A DNA stretch of 64,000 bases. It comes from Candidatus Dechloromonas phosphoritropha (GTDB lineage Bacteria; Pseudomonadota; Gammaproteobacteria; Burkholderiales; Rhodocyclaceae). The stretch lies in NCBI GenBank assembly GCA_016722705.1, contig JADKGN010000001.1:930001-994000 (forward strand), read 5' to 3'. The position numbers and the translations under genes were made by a program. Each line of letters opens with the position of its first letter. Position 1 is the stretch's first letter. This document shows positions 45,867-54,935 of this stretch, piece by piece. The notes beneath the pieces were generated by a model. The model had not been told where the DNA came from, ran no database searches, and worked only from the letters and a program-made list of their open reading frames with translations.

Positions 45867-46211
45867 ATTTACACGTCCATCGGCGAAAGTCTGGCCCAAC
45901 ACCCAGCGAGCATGGCACAGTCCTTCTACACACCGGAGGAACGCAAGGCGCACATGATCAGCGAAGGGTTGGTGTGGATTTCCGCTAGCAGCCTGTCGGG
46001 CTTTCTCGGAAAACCATCCCAAATGGGATTTACGCTCAGAAATTAGGCGGAATTTTCAGTTTTACAACAGTTTCGAACGCGCTTTCGCCCAAAGCACCTC
46101 TGAAAATCTCCGTAGCGGTCGTACATTTCCTAAGTCCGACAGGCTCCTAGGCTCGAAGATCTCGAAGACTTGCTTGAGGACATCAAGCATGCGCTGGTCG
46201 CGGTGGAATAG
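45867..46211 (+). pseudogene. PLP-dependent trans-sulfuration enzyme, C-terminal remnant split by a MITE
   Basis: Before the MITE the frame reads SIGESLAQHPASMAQSFYTPEERKAH and EGLVWISA; after removing the element plus one CTAG it continues LEDLEDLLEDIKHALVAVE and stops at 46209. This is the C-terminal signature of cystathionine gamma-synthase/MetZ-type enzymes. The N-terminal ~330 residues, including the PLP lysine, are missing. It was therefore already a remnant, or became one through the neighbouring IS events. Confidence 0.7.
45989..46146. mobile_element. 158-bp MITE with CTAG target duplication
   Basis: Terminal inverted repeats of 15 bp: left CAGCCTGTCGGGCTT, right (reverse complement) GAGCCTGTCGGACTT. 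CTAG flanks both sides (45985-45988 and 46147-46150). The element has no coding capacity. Excising it with one CTAG restores the reading frame of a trans-sulfuration-enzyme C-terminus, which proves the junctions. The mobilising transposase is not in the window as far as I can tell. Confidence 0.85.
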
Positions 46212-46277
46212 ATTAACGCCACCTTCAAACGTAACACAGTACTGCGGCTCTCAATGAAGTTGTCGCGGAAATGAAAA

Positions 46278-46300
46278 TGGGCACTTCGGTAGAAGTGCCC
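46278..46300 (-). terminator. Rho-independent terminator of tRNA-Arg
   Basis: A perfect hairpin GGGCACTTC/GAAGTGCCC with a 4-nt loop lies 16 bp downstream of the tRNA on the minus strand, followed by the T-rich run ATTTTCATTT. It fits a terminator for the tRNA transcript. Confidence 0.8.
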
Positions 46301-46315
46301 AGACTCGTATCTGAT

Positions 46316-46392
46316 TGGCGCGCCCGGAGCGATTCGAACGCCCGACCCTCTGGTTCGTAGCCAGATACTCTATCCAACTGAGCTACGGGCGC
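46316..46392 (-). tRNA. tRNA-Arg (anticodon ACG), CCA encoded
   Basis: On the minus strand: acceptor GCGCCCG pairs with CGGGCGC, the D-arm has AGCTCAGTTGGATAGAG, the anticodon loop is CTACGAA (anticodon ACG), and the T-arm has GGTTCGAATC-type GCGTTCGAATCGC. The 3' CCA is genomically encoded. 77 nt. It has its own promoter and terminator. Confidence 0.97.
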
Positions 46393-46408
46393 GCTGTCAG
46401 AGCCGCGC

Positions 46409-46436
46409 ATTATACGGATGAGGCCGTAGAATGCAA
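46409..46436 (-). promoter_or_regulatory. tRNA-Arg promoter
   Basis: On the minus strand a perfect -10 TATAAT (46414-46409) lies 17 bp upstream of the mature tRNA 5' end, with -35 TTGCAT (46436-46431) and a 16-bp spacer. The ISAs1-type element's target duplication starts just 1 bp beyond the -35 box, so the core promoter is intact but anything upstream has been displaced. Confidence 0.8.
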
Positions 46437-46437
46437 G

Positions 46438-46447
46438 TCTTCATTGA
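46438..46447. repeat. 10-bp target duplication, left
   Basis: TCTTCATTGA, identical to 47713-47722 on the other side of the ISAs1-family element. Confidence 0.92.
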
Positions 46448-47712
46448 CAGGGCAAACGCATTTACTCTTGAGGAGAGAGGCCGAGCAATGAGGCCCGATA
46501 TTTTGGGAGTCGATCTGCGGTTTTTCGGCGGGAGCGCAAACTGCGCTTGGGGTACTGAGTATCTTGGCGTAGCAACGCAAGGGCGAACTTGCGCAGGGTG
46601 GCGAAGTTATGCGGCGCGTGGTCTTTGCGGACACGGCAGTTGTCCTCTCGAAACGTGACATCGAGCACCCAATGCAGGCTGTTCTCGATACCCCAATGAC
46701 TGCGTGCTGCGTTGGCAAAAGACGCTGCGGAGGTGACGCCCTTGCTGCCGATGTAGAAGGCGCGCTCCTTGGAAAGCGTGCCGTTGATGTCCCGCTGTCG
46801 CTCGATCATGCCGACGCCAGCGAGTTTTGGCCAGTGTGTCTGGAACTTCTTGTCCAGCCAGGACAGGTTCGTGACCCACATCGCCCGTCGGGCTTCGATG
46901 CGGCCATGGTTCTTCTCGACAGATTGGAATCGATCAACCGGCAGCGTGCCGAAGCCGGCTGTCTCGCCATCAGAAAAGAACTCTCGCAAGGCATTCGCCA
47001 AGGTTTCCTGATTATCCTTGACGGCCAGCAGATAATTCCCGCCCTCGTCGAGAATCTTCCGGGCAATCTCGGTCTGGCAACCGATGGCATCAATCGTCAC
47101 GATGCATCTCTTGAGGGTCAGTGTGTCGAGCAGCGCCTTGATGGCGGGTATCTCGTTGCCCTTGCCACGGGTATGCTCCCGGGCCAGACACAAGCCGCTG
47201 GCAGTGGCGTAAGCGCTGATCGTGTGCAGCGCGCTGTTATGGCCATCCCGGGAACCACAGGCGGTCTTGCCGTCGATGGCGACTACCCCCGCCACAACGC
47301 CGATGAGGCCACTGATCCATTCACGGAAACAGGTCTCGAATACTTGGGCATCCAGCAGGCGGAATACCCGGCCAAAAGTGTCATGGGACGGTGTGCCGTG
47401 CTCAAAAACCAGGTGCTGCTTCAGCCAAGCCTCGTTGTCCTCGGCCCATTCGGCGACATCCACCCAACTATCCGCTCCGCACAACACTGCGCACAGCGCC
47501 ATCAGGATCATTTCCGTCAGATCGTGCCGCTGCGCAGGCCCGGTGCGAGGATCATCCAGACCAACAAATACTTCCGTCAGTGTCATTTCCATTCCCGACA
47601 AAAGTCGAGAGTAGACCTGATTCCGACCGAGTCCACAAGCCCCCGTCATAACTCACTGACACTAAACAACTTTCCAGCAGGGTTTACGATATCTGCGTAT
47701 GCAATAGCCCTG
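46448..47712 (-). mobile_element. ISAs1-family insertion sequence (1265 bp)
   Basis: Ends are CAGGGC at both termini (left CAGGGCAAACGC, right reverse complement CAGGGCTATTGC). The 10-bp sequence TCTTCATTGA flanks both sides (46438-46447 and 47713-47722), a clean target duplication of the length expected for this family. It carries one full-length transposase gene. The element separates tRNA-Arg from the divergent lipoyl-protein gene; before insertion they were about 67 bp apart. Confidence 0.95.
46462..47592 (-). CDS. ISAs1-family transposase
   Basis: DDE transposase of about 376 aa from ATG 47592 (MEMTLTEVF); an in-frame start at 47649 would give 395 aa. Catalytic candidates: Asp in VVAIDGKTACGS, Asp in IVTIDAIGCQ, Glu in SHWGIENSLHWVLDVTF. 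The N-terminal DDE_Tnp_1-associated region (DPRTGPAQRHDL, ADSWVDVAEW) is typical of ISAs1. The reading frame is intact and flanking duplications are perfect, so the element may be recent and active. Confidence 0.95.
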   Translation of the reverse strand: MEMTLTEVFVGLDDPRTGPAQRHDLTEMILMALCAVLCGADSWVDVAEWAEDNEAWLKQHLVFEHGTPSHDTFGRVFRLLDAQVFETCFREWISGLIGVVAGVVAIDGKTACGSRDGHNSALHTISAYATASGLCLAREHTRGKGNEIPAIKALLDTLTLKRCIVTIDAIGCQTEIARKILDEGGNYLLAVKDNQETLANALREFFSDGETAGFGTLPVDRFQSVEKNHGRIEARRAMWVTNLSWLDKKFQTHWPKLAGVGMIERQRDINGTLSKERAFYIGSKGVTSAASFANAARSHWGIENSLHWVLDVTFREDNCRVRKDHAPHNFATLRKFALALLRQDTQYPKRSLRSRRKTADRLPKYRASLLGLSPQE

Positions 47713-47722
47713 TCTTCATTGA
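47713..47722. repeat. 10-bp target duplication, right
   Basis: TCTTCATTGA, identical to 46438-46447. It lies 12 bp before the lipoyl-protein start codon. Confidence 0.92.
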
Positions 47723-47734
47723 GAAACGCGGGCC

Positions 47735-48019
47735 ATGGGTTCCATTTTCGTCCGGATGCCAAAATACCCGGAATGCTGGCAAAGCTGCGGCTCCTGCGCC
47801 AGCGGCGATGTCTTCGTCTTGGAATTGCTGGTGAAAGTCGGCGACGTCATCGCGCGCGACGACAACGTGCTGATACTGGAGACCGGCAAGGTGGCTCTGG
47901 ATATTCCCTCGCCGGCCGCCGGGCGGGTTGTGGCTATCCATGTCGCGGAGGGCGATACGGTTGACAAGGGAGCGCTCCTGGCAACCCTGGAACCCGCCCG
48001 ACCCGACCCTGCCGGCTAG
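47735..48019 (+). CDS. Stand-alone biotinyl/lipoyl-domain protein
   Basis: 94-aa protein that is almost entirely one biotinyl/lipoyl attachment domain. The modified lysine is expected in ILETGKVALDIPSP (about Lys52), which follows the lipoyl ETDKA-type pattern rather than biotin MKM. The N-terminal strand carries an unusual Cys cluster, ECWQSCGSC (about 13-21). No enzyme partner is adjacent. An ISAs1 element inserted 12-22 bp upstream has probably separated the gene from its promoter. Its stop TAG shares the palindrome CTAG with the convergent qseF stop. Confidence 0.75.
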   Translation: MGSIFVRMPKYPECWQSCGSCASGDVFVLELLVKVGDVIARDDNVLILETGKVALDIPSPAAGRVVAIHVAEGDTVDKGALLATLEPARPDPAG

Positions 48020-49422
48020 TCGGGCGCGGGGTTGCCGCCGTTCTTGAACATTCCCGGAGTCAGATCGTATTTCTGCAGCAGGCGATAGAACTCGGTGCGG
48101 TTGCGCTCGGCGATGCGAGCGGCGTCGGCAACGTTGCCCTCGGTCAGCTTGAGCAACTGGACCAGGTACTTGCGCTCGAAGCGCAGCTTGGCCTCGCCAT
48201 AGCTCAATGCCTCGAGCGGCGGCTTGCGCAGGGCGCGGGACACCAGCGCCAGCGGAATCAGGGGCGTCGCGGTCAACGCGCAACTCTGCTCGACGACATT
48301 GTATAGTTGCCGCACGTTGCCCGGCCAGGCGGCCGTCGCCAGAGCCTCCAGCGCATCCGGCGCGAAGCCGTGGATCGGCTTGCCGTACCTGGCGGCAACC
48401 TGGTGAACGAAATAGGCCGCCAGCAGGGGAATGTCCTCACGTCGCTCTTCAAGATTCGGCAACGTGAGCGAAACGACATCGAGTCGGTAGTAGAGATCCT
48501 CCCGGAACTGTCCCTCGGCCATCGCCGCATCGAGATCACGGTGGGTCGCGGACAGCAGGCGGACATCGACCGGCTCAGTCCGCGTCGCACCGACCGGGCG
48601 CACCGCGCGTTCCTGCAGCACGCGCAGCAGCTTGACCTGGAGCGCCAGCGGCATGTCACCGATCTCGTCGAGGAGCAGCGTGCCGCCGTTGGCCGCCTGA
48701 AACAACCCTCCCCGCGCGCTGCCGGCGCCGGTGAAGGCGCCCTTGACGTGGCCGAACAGCTCCGATTCGAGGAGTTGCTCGGGAATCGCCCCGCAGTTGA
48801 TCGCGACAAACGGCCCCTTGGCACGTGGACTAGCGCGGTGAATGGCGCGCGCCAGAACCTCCTTACCGCTGCCACTCTCGCCACGAATCAGAACGCTGGC
48901 ATCGGTAGCGGCGATCATGCGCGCTTCCGCCATCAGTTCGCACATCCGGGAACTGCGGAAGATGATGCCGGCGAGCCATTCTTCGGACTGACCCGCGACC
49001 GCGAGCAGGTCGACAGAACTCTCGGCGCTGCCCGGCGCGGAGAGTTGCAGGGCCTGGTCGATCTTTTCCAGAAGTGACTGGCTGTCGAAAGGCTTGGTCA
49101 GGTAGCCGAAAACACCCCTCGAAGTGGCGTCGACCGCATCGGGTATGGTGCCGTGCGCGGTCAGTAGGATGACCGGCAGGGTTGGCCAGGTGCCGCGGAT
49201 TTCGTCGAACAGGGCGAGCCCGTCGCGCCCGGGAAGACGCACGTCGCTGACGACCGCGCGCGGCGGATCGACCGCGATGCGGCCCAGTGCCTCTTCGGCG
49301 GAGGCCGCGGTCGACACCCGGAATCCGCGGGCGCGCAGACGGATGGAAAGCAGGCGGAGGATGTCCTCGTCGTCATCGACTACGAGGATGTGGGCCCCGC
49401 TGGCGCTGGCCGCCGGATTCAT
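48016..49422 (-). CDS. qseF: Sigma-54-dependent response regulator QseF/GlrR
   Basis: 468-aa NtrC-family activator. The receiver domain has the phospho-acceptor Asp60 ([12 protein letters not shown]) and LTKP. The AAA+ domain has Walker A GESGSGKE (about 170-177), the sigma-54 contact loop GAFTGA and Walker [12 protein letters not shown]-terminal Fis-type HTH ends the protein ([20 protein letters not shown]). I chose ATG 49422, overlapping the qseG stop. Identity as QseF/GlrR rests on the qseE-qseG-qseF order. A sigma-54 promoter with two TGTC-N10-GACA sites lies upstream of the divergent bactofilin gene. Confidence 0.9.
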   Translation of the reverse strand: MNPAASASGAHILVVDDDEDILRLLSIRLRARGFRVSTAASAEEALGRIAVDPPRAVVSDVRLPGRDGLALFDEIRGTWPTLPVILLTAHGTIPDAVDATSRGVFGYLTKPFDSQSLLEKIDQALQLSAPGSAESSVDLLAVAGQSEEWLAGIIFRSSRMCELMAEARMIAATDASVLIRGESGSGKEVLARAIHRASPRAKGPFVAINCGAIPEQLLESELFGHVKGAFTGAGSARGGLFQAANGGTLLLDEIGDMPLALQVKLLRVLQERAVRPVGATRTEPVDVRLLSATHRDLDAAMAEGQFREDLYYRLDVVSLTLPNLEERREDIPLLAAYFVHQVAARYGKPIHGFAPDALEALATAAWPGNVRQLYNVVEQSCALTATPLIPLALVSRALRKPPLEALSYGEAKLRFERKYLVQLLKLTEGNVADAARIAERNRTEFYRLLQKYDLTPGMFKNGGNPAPD

Positions 49423-50006
49423 CTGACGACTCCCGCCGGGCGCGTGGCCCGCGGACGCTGTGGCAGGGTTCGTTCGATATCGGCCAGGCCGTCGATCTTT
49501 TCCTGCAATTCGACTGCCTTGCGCTGGCTCTCCTTCAACTGCTGACTCTGCTTTTCGAGCTGCCCTTCGAGCTTGTGGCGCTCGCCATAGTTGTCGGCCA
49601 GCAGGCGCGCCAGCGGTTGCAGACTGACGGCCGCGGGGTCGGTCGATTTGAGCACCGCCTCCAGCAGGATCAGCGCCCGCGCCAGATCGTCCTGCCCGCG
49701 CGGATATCCGAGCGCCATGGCGATCCGCACCTGGGTGTTCGGTGTCGGCGTCGATGCCGCCAGCACCTGACGCTCGCGAGTGATCTGCGTGGGCGTCATG
49801 CGCTGCAAGGAGTGGTAGTACGCCAGCGCCGACAGCGGATCGCCATCCTCGCTCACCGCCGCCGGCGGACTGGTGGCCGGCGTGGATGGTGGCGGGGCAG
49901 CCGGCATGAGGCCGCACCCGGCGACGAGCAGCTGCAGCCCGATCAACGCCGCGCCGGCGGCCATTGCCCGGTAGCCGGCGCGCGGAGGGTTAGTTTTTCT
50001 TGTCAT
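49419..50006 (-). CDS. qseG: QseG-like lipoprotein
   Basis: 195-aa predicted lipoprotein. Signal and lipobox: AGAALIGLQLLVAGC (Cys about 29). A proline/alanine linker, a TPR-like helical region (ALAYYHSLQRMTPTQI, IAMALGYPRGQDDLARALIL) and a C-terminal coiled coil (QLEKQSQQLKESQRKAVELQ) follow. In E. coli, QseG activates the QseE/GlrK kinase; I infer the same here from gene order. Start ATG 50006 overlaps qseE by 17 bp, and its stop overlaps the qseF start. Confidence 0.82.
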   Translation of the reverse strand: MTRKTNPPRAGYRAMAAGAALIGLQLLVAGCGLMPAAPPPSTPATSPPAAVSEDGDPLSALAYYHSLQRMTPTQITRERQVLAASTPTPNTQVRIAMALGYPRGQDDLARALILLEAVLKSTDPAAVSLQPLARLLADNYGERHKLEGQLEKQSQQLKESQRKAVELQEKIDGLADIERTLPQRPRATRPAGVVR

Positions 50007-51399
50007 TGGGCAGTTCCACGCAGAAATGGGCACCAACATGGCTGGGCAGCACGCAGACACGGCCACCCATGGCACGCGCCAGTTCGCGCACGATCGACAG
50101 GCCGACGCCGCTCCCCAGCCGTGGCGCCAACGGCTTTCTTCGACCCTGAACGAAAGGCTCGAAAATGCGTTCGACATCTTCGTCGGCAACGCCTGGCCCC
50201 TGATCGACGCATTCCAGCCGCAGCTTGCCGCTTTCCACACCCGCCAGCAAGCGGATTTCCCCGCCTTCCGGACTGAAATCGATGGCATTGGCAAGCAGGT
50301 TGTCGACGATCACCGCCAGTTTTTCCCGATCGACGGAAACATGGAGATCGGGCGCCTCCACCGTCAGGCTCAAGTTCCGAGCCTTGCCGTGCAACGCGTG
50401 GCGACGGACGGCATCGGCCAGGAACGCGCGAATGTCGACCGGCCGCCGGACCAGGCGGCTGCTGTCGAATGCAGCCGCATTCAGGCTGATCAGTCCTTCG
50501 ATCTGGCGCTGCAAGGTAATCACACTGTTCTGAAGGATGCTGACCACCTCGAACTGGGCAGTCCCGAGCGGACCGGGAACCTCTTCCCGGAGGAGCGCCA
50601 CGCCTTCGCGCAGAGCGGTCAGCGGGGTCTTGAGTTCGTGTGACACGTGGCGCAGCATCCGCTCGCGGTCCGCCTCCAGTTCTGCGAGTCGCTGCCGCAG
50701 CCAGTCCAACTGGTGGCCGAGTTGCCGGAAATCAGCCGGCCCGCCGACCTCGACCGGTTCGTCGAAGCGCTGTTCGCCGAGCCGGGCGATCGCTCGCTCG
50801 AGTTTGTGCAAGGGACGGACCAGCCACCAGCCGACGGCCAGGACGACGAGCAGCACGCCGGCCAGCGCCAGACCGATCTGTCCGCCGAGACGCAGCCGGC
50901 TGGCCTCCAGTTCGGTAAGGAGTGCGCTGTTCCGGGTATCGATCCAGTGCTGTCCTGCTCCCTTCAGCAAGCCGTTGATTTCGGCCAGCCCCCCCATGAT
51001 CGGTGCCAGTTCGGCCGCCGGCAGCGCCTGACCGAGTCCAACGCGCAGTTCCTCGGCGCGCGCCCGCCAATCGCCAAGCAGGGATCGGAGCGGCTTCGCG
51101 GAAAGGGTATCGAGGCGATCGACAATCGCCAGCGCCTGTCCGAGATGGTCATCGAAGCGCTGCCGGATCACCGGATCCTGCAATACCTGAAACTGCCTGG
51201 CGCTGCGCACGAGATCGACAGTGCGTTCCCCCAGTTCCTGAATCCAGGCCGCAACTTGCAGCGCCTGTTCGCCATTCATCCGGCTTTGTTCTACAAAGCG
51301 CTCGACCACCAGCCAACTACGCAACGATGTGCCCCCGAGAAGGACAACGATCACCACGATGCCGGCCAGCATGGCCTGGCGAAATGAGATACGGAACAT
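49990..51399 (-). CDS. qseE: Sensor histidine kinase QseE/GlrK
   Basis: 469-aa membrane histidine kinase. Two membrane segments (about 8-28 and 173-195) flank a periplasmic helical sensor; a HAMP domain follows (VRPLHKLERAIARLG). The H-box is HVSHELKTPLTAL (about 253-265), the N-box DNLLANAIDFSP, G1 DQGPGVAD and G2 GSGVGLSIV. It should phosphorylate the QseF encoded two genes downstream. It is the first gene of the operon; divergent from bactofilin across 350 bp that hold the predicted QseF sites. Confidence 0.92.
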   Translation of the reverse strand: MFRISFRQAMLAGIVVIVVLLGGTSLRSWLVVERFVEQSRMNGEQALQVAAWIQELGERTVDLVRSARQFQVLQDPVIRQRFDDHLGQALAIVDRLDTLSAKPLRSLLGDWRARAEELRVGLGQALPAAELAPIMGGLAEINGLLKGAGQHWIDTRNSALLTELEASRLRLGGQIGLALAGVLLVVLAVGWWLVRPLHKLERAIARLGEQRFDEPVEVGGPADFRQLGHQLDWLRQRLAELEADRERMLRHVSHELKTPLTALREGVALLREEVPGPLGTAQFEVVSILQNSVITLQRQIEGLISLNAAAFDSSRLVRRPVDIRAFLADAVRRHALHGKARNLSLTVEAPDLHVSVDREKLAVIVDNLLANAIDFSPEGGEIRLLAGVESGKLRLECVDQGPGVADEDVERIFEPFVQGRRKPLAPRLGSGVGLSIVRELARAMGGRVCVLPSHVGAHFCVELPNDKKN

Positions 51400-51535
51400 C
51401 CAGAACTATTTTTCTTGAAAGGGATGAGTGTAGCCGGCAAGAGGTTGAAACGCAGCCACCCGCCATATCCTGCGAATGAGTGATACGGTCAAATCCGTGA
51501 TACAGTTTCGATTGTAAATCATGCAGTTGAATTTA

Positions 51536-51553
51536 TGTCGCTTTTTGCCGACA
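51536..51553. promoter_or_regulatory. Predicted QseF/GlrR activator site 1
   Basis: TGTC-GCTTTTTGCC-GACA, an exact match to the TGTC-N10-GACA pattern established for GlrR (QseF) binding upstream of glmY and rpoE in enterobacteria. It lies 142 bp upstream of the sigma-54 promoter -24 element of the bactofilin gene (centre about 150 bp) and 137 bp from the qseE start. Confidence 0.75.
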
Positions 51554-51601
51554 AGCCTGAATGCCTGCCAGCCCGAGATATTGAACGAATCAAGAAATCG
51601 T

Positions 51602-51619
51602 TGTCGCCATTTCACGACA
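51602..51619. promoter_or_regulatory. Predicted QseF/GlrR activator site 2
   Basis: TGTC-GCCATTTCAC-GACA, the second exact TGTC-N10-GACA site, centred 66 bp from the first. The inner bases are also similar (GC at the start, T-run in the middle). It lies 76 bp upstream of the -24 element, a normal distance for an enhancer-binding protein. Confidence 0.75.
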
Positions 51620-51694
51620 ACAGCGATCGCAAATATCTCGAATCAAGATAACCTATCCGTTCCATTGCATTGTTTTTATTCAGTTTATTTATCA

Positions 51695-51710
51695 TGGCAC
51701 GGTAATCGCT
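51695..51710 (+). promoter_or_regulatory. Sigma-54 promoter of the bactofilin gene
   Basis: TGGCACGGTAATCGCT matches the sigma-54 consensus TGGCACG-N4-TTGCT at every defined position except one (TC for TT just before the -12 GC). The GG/GC spacing is exact. Transcription would start near 51720, about 30 nt before the bactofilin ATG, leaving room for its AGAGGAGA ribosome binding site. The rest of 51403-51694 holds the two activator sites and no gene. Confidence 0.75.
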
Positions 51711-51749
51711 AACGTGTTTCAACTTTCAACCGCACTCAGAGGAGATCAC

Positions 51750-52343
51750 ATGTTCAATAAGCAAGGCCCTTCCGTCCGTGACGAGCCGATCGTCCGCAAG
51801 GAAATCCGCAGTTTCCTCACCCCGGGCACGACACCCGCCACTCAGCCGGCCGCCGATCTCTCGACAAGGTCCGCGCTCCAGGGCGGAAGCGCTTCCGAGG
51901 CGCCGGTGACGCCCGCGCCGGTGACGCCTGAAGCGGTGCCTGGCACTGAAAACAGCGTGTCCGAAGCACGCCTGATCGTTGGTCCCGACGTCAAGCTCAA
52001 GGGGGCCGAGATCCTCGATTGCGACACGCTGGTCGTCGAAGGGCGCGTCGAAGCAACGATGGATAGCCGCGTGATTCGTATCGCCGAGCAGGGCGCGTTC
52101 ACCGGTAAGGTCAGTATCGACATCGCGGAGATTCACGGCCGGTTCGAGGGGGAACTCACCGCACGTTCGCAGTTGATCATCCATGCCACCGGACGGGTCA
52201 GCGGCAAGATTCGCTATGGCACGCTGGTAGTCGATGAGGGTGGTGAACTGTGCGGCGACATCAATACGATTGCGGCCGAGAAGTCACCCCAGCAACGCGC
52301 GCGCAACGAGACCGTTTCCTCCCTGAGCGCCGTCGGGGCATAG
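51750..52343 (+). CDS. Bactofilin (polymer-forming cytoskeletal protein)
   Basis: 197-aa bactofilin (DUF583). The central beta-helix runs from about 70 to 175 (LIVGPDVKLKGAEI, LVVEGRVEATMDS, FTGKVSIDIAEIHG, GKIRYGTLVVDEGG), with disordered N- and C-terminal tails. Bactofilins polymerise at the membrane and organise cell shape, stalks or envelope synthesis. ATG 51750 is preceded by AGAGGAGA; a GTG at 51714 would place the start before the likely transcription start. The promoter upstream is sigma-54-type with predicted QseF sites, linking it to the neighbouring two-component system. Confidence 0.92.
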   Translation: MFNKQGPSVRDEPIVRKEIRSFLTPGTTPATQPAADLSTRSALQGGSASEAPVTPAPVTPEAVPGTENSVSEARLIVGPDVKLKGAEILDCDTLVVEGRVEATMDSRVIRIAEQGAFTGKVSIDIAEIHGRFEGELTARSQLIIHATGRVSGKIRYGTLVVDEGGELCGDINTIAAEKSPQQRARNETVSSLSAVGA

Positions 52344-52353
52344 TTTACGACGG

Positions 52354-52377
52354 TCGCGGCCTGGCGCCAGGCCGCGA
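52354..52377 (+). terminator. 24-bp perfect palindrome after bactofilin
   Basis: TCGCGGCCTGGC directly followed by its reverse complement GCCAGGCCGCGA, 11 bp after the bactofilin stop. A very stable stem, but with no U-run behind it; it may be a processing/termination structure. Confidence 0.55.
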
Positions 52378-52536
52378 TCTCAGGCCGCAATCGCCTCCGG
52401 GCAAACAGGACGACGGTAAATCCGGCATCCGCGTCAGCGGCGCCGGATTTTTTGCGTCAGTGGAACACAAGTCGGGGCTGGTCATTCCGGGCCAAGCCTC
52501 GTAGACTTCAAGCTCTCCGATTCAGGCCAAACGTTC

Positions 52537-53145
52537 ATGAAAACAGGTACCTCACGGATTTCCCGTCTGGCCGTGCTGGCGTTGGGCGCATTGCTGGCGA
52601 CCACACCCACCCTCGCCGACAAGGGTGGCAAGTACGGCAAGGGGCAGGACGGCAACAGCCAGGGCGAAGACCACGATGACCGTCGCGGCTACGTCTACGG
52701 ATCCGGCGACCCGGGCGAGCGCGGCTACGGTTATGGCGGCCATCCCGACCCGGGTTACGGCAACCCTCCACCGGAGCGCGGCTACGGATACGGCAACCCT
52801 CCCCGCCGCGATTACCATCCCGGTGGCCCGTCGGTCATCATCCATTTCGGCGACAGCGATCGACACATCGTCAACGACTACTACGGCGGCGAGTTCAGCC
52901 GTGGCCACTGTCCGCCCGGCCTGGCCAGGCAGCACAACGGCTGCATGCCACCGGGTCAGGCCAGGAAATGGTACCGGGGCCACCCCTTACCGCGCGAAGT
53001 CGTCTACTATCCGCTACCTTACGATCTGGTCCAGCGCCTGCCGCCTCCACCGCCCCATCACCGTTATGTGCGTGTCGGCGGCGACGTGCTGCTGCTCTCC
53101 GGCTCGTCGGTCGTCGTCGATGCGATCATCGATGTCGGACATTAG
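52537..53145 (+). CDS. CigR/RcnB-like periplasmic protein
   Basis: 202-aa secreted protein with a signal peptide (LAVLALGALLATTPTLA, cleaved before DKGG). The middle is Gly/Tyr/Pro/Asp-rich with repeats such as RGYGYG. The C-terminal domain (CPPGLARQHNGCMPPGQARK, then LVQRLPPPPPHHRYVRVGGDVLLLSGSSVVVDAI in part) matches the CigR/RcnB-type fold seen in Salmonella anti-virulence regulator CigR. Its function here is unknown; possibly a periplasmic metal- or envelope-stress-related protein. It is 193 bp downstream of bactofilin, and may or may not share its transcript. Confidence 0.78.
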   Translation: MKTGTSRISRLAVLALGALLATTPTLADKGGKYGKGQDGNSQGEDHDDRRGYVYGSGDPGERGYGYGGHPDPGYGNPPPERGYGYGNPPRRDYHPGGPSVIIHFGDSDRHIVNDYYGGEFSRGHCPPGLARQHNGCMPPGQARKWYRGHPLPREVVYYPLPYDLVQRLPPPPPHHRYVRVGGDVLLLSGSSVVVDAIIDVGH

Positions 53146-53196
53146 AATCAACTTTAATAAACATTTTCAACTAACTGTAATAAACGGGAATAATTG

Positions 53197-54861
<1,665 letters not shown>

Positions 54862-54935
54862 TTGTTGCCCCGCTGCTCCCGGCAACCCCACCCCTCGGGA
54901 GACGGGACGCGGCAAATGCCGCCGCTGAAGGCAGA

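Noticed and set aside
45651..46022. Minus-strand ORF of 123 aa (LHDKGLVTQQDGGYLTSLRR region)
   Set aside because: Its upstream half is antisense to the trans-sulfuration remnant and the MITE end, and I recognise no family in it. The sequence on the + strand explains most of it better.
46609..47964. Long + strand ORF of 451 aa
   Set aside because: It is the antisense shadow of the ISAs1 transposase and runs out of the element into the lipoyl gene in the wrong frame; no domain is recognisable.
49423..49917. Upstream extension of the QseF frame
   Set aside because: Overlaps qseG out of frame and encodes Gly/Ala/Arg-rich non-protein-like sequence; the receiver domain starts cleanly after ATG 49422.
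51666..51694. Sigma-70 promoter candidate (TTGCAT with AT-rich spacer) for bactofilin
   Set aside because: No good -10 at proper spacing, and the neighbouring sigma-54 element is a far better match. The AT-rich stretch more likely helps bending between the activator sites and the promoter.
52744..52799. CRISPR-like or satellite repeat in the CigR-like gene
   Set aside because: The repeated GGCTACGG/GGTTACGG-type units are short coding repeats for Gly-Tyr-rich sequence, with no regular spacers.
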